A DNA stretch of 5,253 nt from JBBSMX01 sp038232935 (GTDB lineage: Bacteria > Bacteroidota > Rhodothermia > Rhodothermales > JANQRZ01): NCBI GenBank assembly GCA_038232935.1, contig JBBSMX010000205.1, positions 1-5,253 on the forward strand, in the 5' to 3' direction. This document shows, in pieces, positions 1 to 5,190 of the stretch (position 1 is its first letter; every line of letters starts with the position of its first letter). The position numbers and the translations under genes were made by a program. The notes under the pieces are model-generated. The model was not told the origin of the DNA. It did not search any database and was given only the letters and a program-made list of their open reading frames with translations.

Positions 1-1366
1 GGATCGTGTAGACCCCGCTCGGCAGCGCCGACCCGTCCATCACGACGGACTGCCTCACGCCGGCCGACGGGGTCCCCTCGTAGAGCGTCTGCACCTTGCG
101 GCCGACGGCGTCGTAGAGGGTGAGGGCCACGCGCTGCGCGGCCGCGACGGAGAAGCGGACGGTGGTGGTGTGGTCGAACGGGTTGGGGTAGGCGTCCTCC
201 AGCGTGTACCCCGTCGGCGTCGCGGCTTCTTCGCTTGCGGTTACGGCGCCCGCCCCCACGCTCCAGTCGCCGATGGGCTTCAGGATCGGCCCGGCCTCGT
301 AGCACGTACCGGGGTCGATGTCGGGTTTCGTGACGCCGGTGCGGTACCAGAGCACGACGTCGGAAGCCGTAACGTTTTCGCCGTTCACGATCGGGTTGGT
401 CGTGTCCTCGGCGGTGAACTTGGCCGTGCAGCCGGAGGCCCCGTCGTCGATCTCGTTGGCCCGATAGCGGGTCACGACGAAGTCTTCCTTAGCGAAATTG
501 TCGAGGGCCGGGATGCCGGTCTCAGGGTTCGCCGGCGTGGCGAGGTCGGCCGGGCTCGGCGTTACGGTGTACCCCCGCTCTGTCGCCTTGTCGATAACGC
601 TCCAGGAGGTGATGGCCGCCACGGCCCCCGAGGAGAACGAAGGCGTGCTCCACCTGCGGGTCGTCTCGGTGTCGAGGAGGAGCGGCCGGTTGTCCGAAAC
701 GGTTTCGACCACGTAGTCGTTTTCGGCCCCTTCGATGTCGAAGTCGAACCGCCAGTAGGCGTGGTGGCGGCGGGGGTTCTGGGTGCAGGCGCTCCCGGTG
801 GAGGTGAAGCCGAAGAGGGGCCGGATGGTGCCGTCGGCGTAGAACTCCCACCGCATCGTGTAGCGGTACCAGCCGGCGCTCAACTGGGTAGTCAGCCGGA
901 GGAAGGTGTCGAACCGCTCGATGGCGACGCCGGTGAAGTTGCCGACGTCGCTGCAGGAGTCCATCTCGCCGTCGCCGTTGGTGTCCGTGCAGTTGGCTGG
1001 TGTCACGTCGCACATCGTGGCGACGGTGCCGGGTGTGGCCTCGGCGATCGAGGAGGTGATGGGGTTGTCGGCGATGAAGCGGACCTCCGAGTCTTGCCAG
1101 TCGCGGAAGCAGTTGCAGCCGGACTCGTACTTCACGTTGAGGATGGGGACGTGCCCGCGCTTCATCACGAGGCGGCCGTTGTAGCGCACGTCGCGGATCT
1201 CGACGCCGGAGCCGTTGGGGCCGGAGCTCTGCGCGGGCGGGATCACGTCGAGCTCCCAGATGGGGTCGCCCTCGGGCCAGGAGACGGAGTACGGTTGTTG
1301 GGCGCTGGCCGGCTGCGTGAGGGGTACGAGCAGGACGCCGAGGAGGAGCGGTAGGAAACGGGTCAT
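1..1366 (-). CDS. Secreted copper-amine-oxidase-like protein with T9SS sorting domain (3' end outside window)
   Basis: The frame is open from an ATG at 1366 to the left edge (455 codons, no stop). The start opens a clear signal peptide (MTRFLPLLLGVLLV..., cleavage likely after PASA, residue 22). Residues 54-368 resemble the copper amine oxidase core: GVEIRDVRYNGR (54-65), the segment SAGWYRYTMRW then FYADGTI (163-181), HHAYWRFDFDIEG (201-213), VTRYRANE (298-305) and VVLWYRTGVTK (337-347). Aligned from memory to the E. coli enzyme, the cofactor tyrosine is kept (Y167), but its Asn-Tyr-Asp context is Trp-Tyr-Arg. Two of three copper histidines become R199 and K347, so ordinary oxidase activity is doubtful. 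Eight cysteines suggest disulfides, and DTNGDGEMD (128-136) is an EF-hand-like calcium loop. Residues 386-455 are a T9SS tail (YPNPF, LYDAVGRK, LPSGVY), so probably only 10-20 residues are missing. It lies 48 bp after the small secreted gene and is likely co-transcribed with it. CDS and tail are secure; the fold assignment is by eye. Confidence 0.85.
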   Translation of the reverse strand, partial: MTRFLPLLLGVLLVPLTQPASAQQPYSVSWPEGDPIWELDVIPPAQSSGPNGSGVEIRDVRYNGRLVMKRGHVPILNVKYESGCNCFRDWQDSEVRFIADNPITSSIAEATPGTVATMCDVTPANCTDTNGDGEMDSCSDVGNFTGVAIERFDTFLRLTTQLSAGWYRYTMRWEFYADGTIRPLFGFTSTGSACTQNPRRHHAYWRFDFDIEGAENDYVVETVSDNRPLLLDTETTRRWSTPSFSSGAVAAITSWSVIDKATERGYTVTPSPADLATPANPETGIPALDNFAKEDFVVTRYRANEIDDGASGCTAKFTAEDTTNPIVNGENVTASDVVLWYRTGVTKPDIDPGTCYEAGPILKPIGDWSVGAGAVTASEEAATPTGYTLEDAYPNPFDHTTTVRFSVAAAQRVALTLYDAVGRKVQTLYEGTPSAGVRQSVVMDGSALPSGVYTI

Positions 1367-1414
1367 GACGAGAGTCGGGTAGAGACGCAGGGGAGAGGGT
1401 CGGCGAGGGAGGGC

Positions 1415-1933
1415 CTAGAGGTCGGGGAAGAGGTCGCGCTCGACGACCTGCCGCGTGACGAGGTCCACGACGACGAACCGGACGGACTCGATGCGCGAGG
1501 GCGTGATGAGGTCGAACTGGAGGCAGCGGGCTCCGGACGCACAGGCCGCGAGCGGGGCCTCGAAGTCTTCCCCGGAATAGAGGAAGCCGCCCTCGATGGT
1601 CGCGCCGCTCGTGACGAGGAGCGAGCCGAGCTCGGGGTCGGCCGCGATGATGGCGGCGGCTTCGGCGGTCTCGTCGGACGTCGGACGCGGCTGCGCGTCC
1701 ACCCTCTCGGTATCGAGGAGGGTGCCGGCCTCGTCGTAGGTCCGGCGGAGGGTGACGCCGCTGGCGTAGTCGTACGTGAGGTCGACGCGGTGGGTGGCTT
1801 CGGTCCCATCGGGCAGCTTGACGGACTCCGTCCACGAGTTCAGCACGCGGGCAGACTGCGCTTGCGCGAGGGCGTCCGTCGGGGCCGCCGCGCAGAGGGC
1901 GGCCACGGCGAGGACGAGCATGAGGCGTTTCAT
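1415..1933 (-). CDS. Small secreted protein, possible amine-oxidase N-terminal-like domain
   Basis: This 172-residue protein starts with a signal peptide (MKRLMLVLAVAALCAAAPTDALA, given as MKRLMLVLAV then AALCAAAPTDALA; cleavage near residue 23). An ATG four codons upstream, at 1945, would add MPAS; I prefer 1933 because it places Lys-Arg directly ahead of the hydrophobic stretch. There is no lipobox, so it should be a soluble secreted or periplasmic protein. Residues 27-80 look beta-rich and polar (WTESVKLPDG, RVDLTYDYASG). Residues 87-106 form a probable helix ending in AADPELGSLL, followed by a C-x5-C pair (131, 137) and a final strand RFVVVDLVTRQVVE (152-165). This helix-then-strands pattern recalls the cystatin-like N2/N3 domains that precede the catalytic core in copper amine oxidases, and the next gene downstream resembles that core. 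The resemblance is weak and inferred. There is no T9SS tail, unlike both neighbours. The coding call is strong; function is unknown. Confidence 0.8.
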   Translation of the reverse strand: MKRLMLVLAVAALCAAAPTDALAQAQSARVLNSWTESVKLPDGTEATHRVDLTYDYASGVTLRRTYDEAGTLLDTERVDAQPRPTSDETAEAAAIIAADPELGSLLVTSGATIEGGFLYSGEDFEAPLAACASGARCLQFDLITPSRIESVRFVVVDLVTRQVVERDLFPDL

Positions 1934-2004
1934 AGAGGCAGGCATGGAGGGGAGGGGGGCATGAGGGAGGTCGGGCGCGGCCGGTGCAGCGCGACCGTCC
2001 TGTT

Positions 2005-2010
2005 AATATA
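2005..2010 (-). promoter_or_regulatory. Possible -10 element for the small secreted gene
   Basis: On the minus strand this reads TATATT within an AT-rich island (TATATTAA, complement of 2003-2010), which stands out in very GC-rich DNA between the propeller gene's stop (2064) and the next start (1933). Initiation a few bases downstream would give a leader of about 60 nt. No convincing -35 or Bacteroidota-type -33 TTTG lies at standard spacing, so read-through from the propeller gene is equally possible. Confidence 0.25.
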
Positions 2011-2063
2011 TGCGTTGTACGGAGAGATTCTGAGGAAGCCCGCGCTCTTTAGCGGCCCCGCCC

Positions 2064-4478
2064 TCAGCGCACGAGCACGAGGCGGCGCGTCGCACGGTGC
2101 GCCCCGGCGGTGAGCCGGACGAGGTAGACCCCGCTCGGTAGCCCCGCCGCGTCGAAGACCGCCTCGTGCTGCCCGGCCGCTTGCGGCCCATCTGCAAGCT
2201 CCGCGACCCGGCGGCCGAGCACGTCGTAGACCGCGAGTGTCACCTCGGCCGACTCGGACAGCGTGAAGCGCACCGTCGCCGCCGATGCGAACGGGTTCGG
2301 GAACGCGTTGTCGAGCGCGAAGGAAAGCGTACTTTCCCCCTCGGCGGCGAGGATGATGTTGGGAGGGAGTTCGAAGAGGTACACCCCGGTCTCGCCTGCC
2401 GCGAGGGCGACGAGCCCGCTGTCGGGCTTGATCGTATTCCGGCTCGTAGCCACGCCGATCCCGCGGTCCGTGCTCTCGAAGCTGCCCGTCTCCTCGATCT
2501 CTCCGGCACCTTGCGTAAACTCGCGTAGCCCGAAAAAGTCGTCGGCGACGTAAGCGAGCCCGAAAGAGATGTCGATTTCGAACATCGACGTAGCGGCGAC
2601 ATCCCGTGCTTGCGAAGCCGTGGGCGAGGTGCTGATCGTGACAAGGTCTTCGGGATCGTCGATGTTCACGACGCGGAGGCCCTGCTGTCCGTCAGCCACA
2701 TAGGCAATGGGGCCATTGATGAAGTCCTCATAGACATCGATGGCGTTGAGGAAGCCGTAGCCGGGCTCGGCGTCGAGTTGCACGGGGTTCGCCGGGTCGG
2801 ACACGTCGAGCGTGAGCATCCCGCCGCCGAAGCTGACGACGTAGGCAACCAACCCGAATTCGAAGTCCTCTTGGACCTCCACGTCCACGACGTTCGCGCC
2901 AATCGGGAAGCTGCTGAGTTCTTCGACGTTTGCCGGGTCGCTCGCGTCGAGGGCGACGAGCCCGCTGAAGCCGTTGGCGAGGTAGACCGTCACGGCGTCG
3001 CCGTCGGTCACCACGTCGAGCCCGAACGCCTGATTCCCGCTCCCGTAGCTGCCGACGATCTGCGGGTCCGTCGGGTCGCTCACGTCCACAATCGTGAGGC
3101 CGGTCCCGCCGAAGTCGGCGTCGGTGACGTAGGCGAGGCCGTCTTTCACGACCACCTCCTGCGTGTTCGGCGGCACGTCGATCCGGGCGATCTCTCTGGC
3201 CTGACTTTCGCCCGTGTTGATGATGCGGAGGCGGCCGGCGAGGTCAGTGACGTAGAGGAGGTCGCCGTCGAAGAACGGCTTGTGCGAGAAGCCGGCGTTC
3301 TCGACGAAGAGGATCTCTTCGGGAGCGTCCTCTGCAAACAGCACGTGGAGCCCCTTGAATCGCTCCGCGAAGTAAACGACGGGGCCGAAGCTCATCGTAG
3401 CGTACAGGGCCACGCTGAAGGCCTGATTCGCAGGGAAGATATCCTCCTGCGTGATCGCGGCCGGGTTCGAGACATCGAGCGTGCGGAGGCCGTCGAGACC
3501 GGGGAGGTATGCCGTGAGGGAGCCAAAGTCACGGTGGAAGGCGACCTCGTAGGTCGTCTCGCCGTCCGTCCCGAAGCGGCCGATCTCCGTGGGGCTCGCC
3601 GGGTCGCTTATGTCCACGGCGATGAGGCCGAAGTTACCCGTCAGCCACGCCACGGTATCGCGCACGACGACGTACGTGGCGAACTCGCCGCCCGTGTCGA
3701 AGTGGCCGAGCGCGACCGGGGCCGTGGGGTCTTCGAGGCTGAACGTGCGGAGCCCATCGACGCCGGTGGCGACGTAGAGCGTGGTGTCGGCAACGAACGC
3801 GCCGTTCGAGGAGCCGGGCACGCTCTGCGTCACGATCTCAGTCGGGTTCGCCGGGTCGGACACGTCGTAGACCACGATCCCGCTTGTGCCACGTCCGGCG
3901 TACGCATAGTCGCCGTCGACGGCGATAGCGAGCAAATCTCGCCCTTCTATGCGGCCGACCTCTTCGATCTCGCTGGAGTCAGAGATGTCGAGAATCAGCA
4001 GACCCTTGCTTTTACGGAGCGCGACGTAGGCTAGGTCGCCCTCGATGACGGCGTCGGCAGGTTGCGCTTCCAGAACGAACGGCTCCGAGAAGCAGGGGCA
4101 CGGATCGGGGTCGGCAAGGCTGAAGGGAACAACGGAGACAAGCGAGCCGCCGTCCTGGTAGATGAAGGCCGACAACCCTCCACTGCCTGCTGTCTCAGAG
4201 ATATCTCGGACGAGCTTGGTGGAGCCGGAGGGGAGGTACTGCCGCAGCGTGAGGTCGCTGCCACCGCCGCGCGCTTCGGCGGGCGGTGCGTCGGCGGGCG
4301 GCGCTTCGAAGCCGAAGGGGACGGGCTCGCCTGTCTGCGGATCGAAAACGCGGGCGTCGGAGACCCGAGGGTCGGAGGCACGGGCGTCGAGGGATTGGGC
4401 CGAGACGCGGGGGGCGAGCGCGAGCAGGACCGCGGCGAGCGGGAGGACGAGTCGGGGAAGCGCAGCGAAAGGAAGCAT
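2064..4478 (-). CDS. LVIVD-repeat beta-propeller surface protein with T9SS type A sorting domain
   Basis: This 804-residue secreted protein has a signal peptide at 1-27 (hydrophobic core VLPLAAVLLALAP, cleavage after VSA). A low-complexity Ala/Pro/Asp linker follows to about residue 75. Residues 143-706 hold twelve to thirteen repeats of 40-50 residues of the type xLAYVAxxxxGLxIxDVSDPANPxEIG, the LVIVD repeat family, expected to fold as beta-propeller blades (perhaps two propellers). Clear copies include 199-214, 283-300, 447-477, 553-567 and 591-611; the blade at about 354-400 is degenerate. Residues 717-804 are a complete T9SS sorting domain (FPNPF 726-730, VYDVLGRR 750-757, LPSGVYLVRL 780-789, basic end RRLVLVR), so it is probably exported through the outer membrane and anchored or released by the Por machinery. 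LVIVD proteins are surface-associated, with ligands mostly unknown; no catalytic motif is visible. The only cysteines are a CPC pair (127, 129). The ATG has no Shine-Dalgarno and a CT-rich leader. It is first of three same-strand secreted genes. Confidence 0.93.
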   Translation of the reverse strand: MLPFAALPRLVLPLAAVLLALAPRVSAQSLDARASDPRVSDARVFDPQTGEPVPFGFEAPPADAPPAEARGGGSDLTLRQYLPSGSTKLVRDISETAGSGGLSAFIYQDGGSLVSVVPFSLADPDPCPCFSEPFVLEAQPADAVIEGDLAYVALRKSKGLLILDISDSSEIEEVGRIEGRDLLAIAVDGDYAYAGRGTSGIVVYDVSDPANPTEIVTQSVPGSSNGAFVADTTLYVATGVDGLRTFSLEDPTAPVALGHFDTGGEFATYVVVRDTVAWLTGNFGLIAVDISDPASPTEIGRFGTDGETTYEVAFHRDFGSLTAYLPGLDGLRTLDVSNPAAITQEDIFPANQAFSVALYATMSFGPVVYFAERFKGLHVLFAEDAPEEILFVENAGFSHKPFFDGDLLYVTDLAGRLRIINTGESQAREIARIDVPPNTQEVVVKDGLAYVTDADFGGTGLTIVDVSDPTDPQIVGSYGSGNQAFGLDVVTDGDAVTVYLANGFSGLVALDASDPANVEELSSFPIGANVVDVEVQEDFEFGLVAYVVSFGGGMLTLDVSDPANPVQLDAEPGYGFLNAIDVYEDFINGPIAYVADGQQGLRVVNIDDPEDLVTISTSPTASQARDVAATSMFEIDISFGLAYVADDFFGLREFTQGAGEIEETGSFESTDRGIGVATSRNTIKPDSGLVALAAGETGVYLFELPPNIILAAEGESTLSFALDNAFPNPFASAATVRFTLSESAEVTLAVYDVLGRRVAELADGPQAAGQHEAVFDAAGLPSGVYLVRLTAGAHRATRRLVLVR

Positions 4479-4517
4479 GGGTGTCGGGAACGGAGAGGGA
4501 GAACGGAGGAGTACACA

Positions 4518-4544
4518 GTAACCTATCCGACCCTACCCGCGCAA
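4518..4544 (-). promoter_or_regulatory. Candidate promoter of the LVIVD propeller gene
   Basis: In the 82-bp divergent spacer the minus strand carries TTG (complement of 4542-4544), sixteen bases, then TAGGTTAC (complement of 4518-4525). This partly matches the Bacteroidota-type promoter (-33 TTG and -7 TAnnTTTG; four of the six specified -7 positions). Transcription would start about 30 bases before the ATG at 4478. The divergent CPxCG gene must be served from the same small spacer. The match is partial. Confidence 0.25.
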
Positions 4545-4560
4545 CCCTGCGTCACCTCGT

Positions 4561-4749
4561 ATGCTCATCGAAGAACACTTCTTCTCGTGCCCCTACTGCG
4601 GCGAGACCATCTCGATGGTCTTCGACCTCTCGATCCCGGAGCAGACGTACATCGAGGACTGCGAGGTCTGCTGCAACCCTATCCGCGTCCACTATGCCAC
4701 CGACGGCGAGGCCGTCACCACGTTCGACGCCGACGGCATCGAGCAGTAG
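4561..4749 (+). CDS. CPxCG-motif cysteine-rich (zinc-ribbon-like) small protein
   Basis: This is a complete 62-residue acidic protein. Cysteines 10 and 13 lie in a CPYCG knuckle and cysteines 34 and 37, with an extra C38, lie in YIEDCEVCCNPI. This is the hallmark layout of the CPXCG motif-containing cysteine-rich family (two CxxC knuckles about 20 residues apart, predicted to bind one zinc), and the size is normal for the family. The N-terminus (MLIEEHFFSCPYCGE) also matches the usual start, so the ATG at 4561 is the natural one despite the lack of a Shine-Dalgarno. There is no signal peptide, so it should be cytoplasmic. The molecular role of the family is not established to my knowledge. 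It runs opposite to the secreted cluster and ends in a lone TAG before repeat-rich intergenic DNA, so it appears to be monocistronic. Longer frames on both strands across it lack any family signature. Confidence 0.93.
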   Translation: MLIEEHFFSCPYCGETISMVFDLSIPEQTYIEDCEVCCNPIRVHYATDGEAVTTFDADGIEQ

Positions 4750-4767
4750 TGGTAGCGTTTTCAAAGC

Positions 4768-4797
4768 GAGGGGTCACAAAACGCCGGCATGCCCCTC
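4768..4797 (+). terminator. Weak stem-loop after the CPxCG gene
   Basis: GAGGGG (4768-4773) and CCCCTC (4792-4797) can pair into a 6-bp stem around an 18-nt loop, starting 18 bases after the CPxCG stop codon. There is no T-tract after it, so it is at best a non-canonical terminator; it may simply be structured spacer DNA. Confidence 0.2.
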
Positions 4798-4829
4798 CTA
4801 CGCTCTCGTTCCCCTCCACGTCCTGCACT

Positions 4830-4861
4830 GGACAGGGCTTTCTGAACCGGACAGGGCTTTC
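4830..4861. repeat. 13-bp direct repeat, 19-bp period
   Basis: GGACAGGGCTTTC occurs at 4830-4842 and again, identical, at 4849-4861. The second copy is part of the left arm of the adjacent palindromic element; the first lies outside or straddles its boundary. The arrangement suggests a small local duplication at the edge of the element. Confidence 0.7.
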
Positions 4862-4880
4862 GCTTCCCCGAAATAGAATT

Positions 4881-4907
4881 GTCATCCTGAACTCGTTTCA
4901 GGATCTC
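4881..4907 (+). repeat. Hairpin repeat unit A
   Basis: ATCCTGAA (4884-4891) and TTCAGGAT (4897-4904) form a perfect 8-bp stem with loop CTCGT, flanked by GTC and CTC. This is the canonical compact form of the dispersed repeat. Confidence 0.75.
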
Positions 4908-4930
4908 CTCGGGATTGGCACCGGCCCCAC

Positions 4931-4978
4931 GAGATCCCGAACGCGAAGCCTCCCCGCAGGGAACGAGTTCGGGATGAC
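4931..4978 (-). repeat. Hairpin repeat unit B, inverted, with 21-nt loop insert
   Basis: This is the reverse-complement copy of unit A. GAGATCCCGAA (4931-4941) and ACGAGTTCGGGATGAC (4963-4978) match unit A's complement except for C for T at one position and G for A at another, a compensated change that preserves the 8-bp stem ATCCCGAA/TTCGGGAT. Between the halves sits a 21-nt insert (4942-4962) that contains its own mini-stem TCCC-CGCA-GGGA. Confidence 0.7.
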
Positions 4979-5044
4979 ATGAAAATCAACGTGAGCGAAA
5001 GTCCTGCTGGATTCAGGAACGGGAGAGAGGCCCGGTAGGGCAGA

Positions 5045-5096
5045 GAGGGGGCGACGGCCGACGTCACGCCCGACGTTTCGAAGGCTGCCGCCCCTC
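5045..5096. other. GC-rich imperfect hairpin
   Basis: The segment at 5045-5059 (GAGGGGGCGACGGCC) and the segment at 5083-5096 (GGCTGCCGCCCCTC) are near reverse complements, with one bulge and two mismatches. The enclosed loop has two CGACGT copies (5060-5065 and 5071-5076). There is no T-tract. The role is unknown; in GC-rich DNA this could be chance. Confidence 0.3.
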
Positions 5097-5109
5097 ACCC
5101 CTACCCGCG

Positions 5110-5120
5110 CTACTAAGTAG
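5110..5120. promoter_or_regulatory. 11-bp palindrome upstream of the last gene
   Basis: CTACT-A-AGTAG is a perfect inverted repeat at the start of an AT-richer stretch (5110-5137), about 70 bases before the start at 5191. This is where a promoter and operator for that gene would be expected. No clear -10/-35 pair was found. An operator role is inferred only from position and symmetry. Confidence 0.25.
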
Positions 5121-5190
5121 AACCATGAATGAACATTAGCGGCCAGCGCCCGTGACTCTGGTACGCTTCTGCCGTCACCTTCCCTCCGCC

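Larger units (their letters stand above)
4839..5019. repeat. Composite palindromic repeat element (about 180 bp)
   Basis: Two concentric pairs of arms share almost the same symmetry axis. The outer arms 4839-4864 and 4994-5019 match as reverse complements at 20 of 26 positions, including the uninterrupted run CTTTCGCT/AGCGAAAG. The inner arms 4880-4899 and 4960-4979 match at 18 of 20, and both differences become G-U pairs in RNA. The centre holds further pairing (GGATCTC 4901-4907 with GAGATCC 4931-4937). The inner sequence belongs to the widespread intergenic 'GTCATCCTGAA...TTCAGGATCT' hairpin type that yields spurious VILNSFQDL peptides; that recognition is from memory. There is no transposase inside, so it is a MITE-like or REP-like non-coding element, possibly transcribed as a hairpin or acting as a bidirectional transcription barrier between the flanking plus-strand genes. 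Confidence 0.75.
4750..5190. other. Gene-free intergenic region rich in inverted repeats
   Basis: No credible gene lies in these 441 bases. Short open frames here translate the dispersed repeat (for example a peptide containing VILNSFQDL) and are not genes. In order the region holds a possible stem-loop after the CPxCG gene, two 13-bp direct repeats, a palindromic repeat element centred near 4929, a GC-rich imperfect hairpin (5045-5096), and an AT-richer stretch (5110-5137) just upstream of the last gene, where its promoter should lie. Confidence 0.8.

Noticed and set aside
170..1354. Long plus-strand open frame (394 codons)
   Set aside because: It is antisense to the amine-oxidase-like gene. 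Its Gly/Val/Arg-rich composition has no domain or signal, whereas the minus frame has a signal peptide, core motifs and a T9SS tail.
1363..1809. Minus-strand frame of 148 codons
   Set aside because: It is a Ser/Pro/Arg-rich off-frame of the small secreted gene and has no start context or family resemblance.
522..1835. Minus-strand open frame of 437 codons
   Set aside because: It is a frame-shifted shadow crossing both secreted genes, with an Arg/Pro/His-rich translation typical of GC-rich off-frames.
2030..2063. Possible terminator after the propeller gene
   Set aside because: Only a 4-bp CGCT/AGCG stem is present, with mismatches next to it and no T-tract.
2610..4034. Plus-strand open frame of 474 codons
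   Set aside because: It is antisense to the LVIVD repeats; its His/Val/Asp/Arg-rich periodicity only mirrors the repeat DNA.
4881..4978. CRISPR-like array
   Set aside because: There are only two units, in inverted orientation, with no regular spacers and no cas gene nearby.
4062..4982. Plus-strand frame of 306 codons
   Set aside because: It crosses the propeller gene's 5' end, the divergent spacer, the CPxCG gene in the wrong frame and the palindromic repeat. Its VILNSFQDL segment is the known spurious-peptide signature of that repeat.
4882..5098. Two short minus-strand frames (61 and 66 codons)
   Set aside because: They translate the repeat element and GC-rich spacer and have no protein-like features.
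5125..5139. Tiny frame MNEH-stop as leader peptide
   Set aside because: Four codons with no attenuator structure or codon bias; expected by chance.
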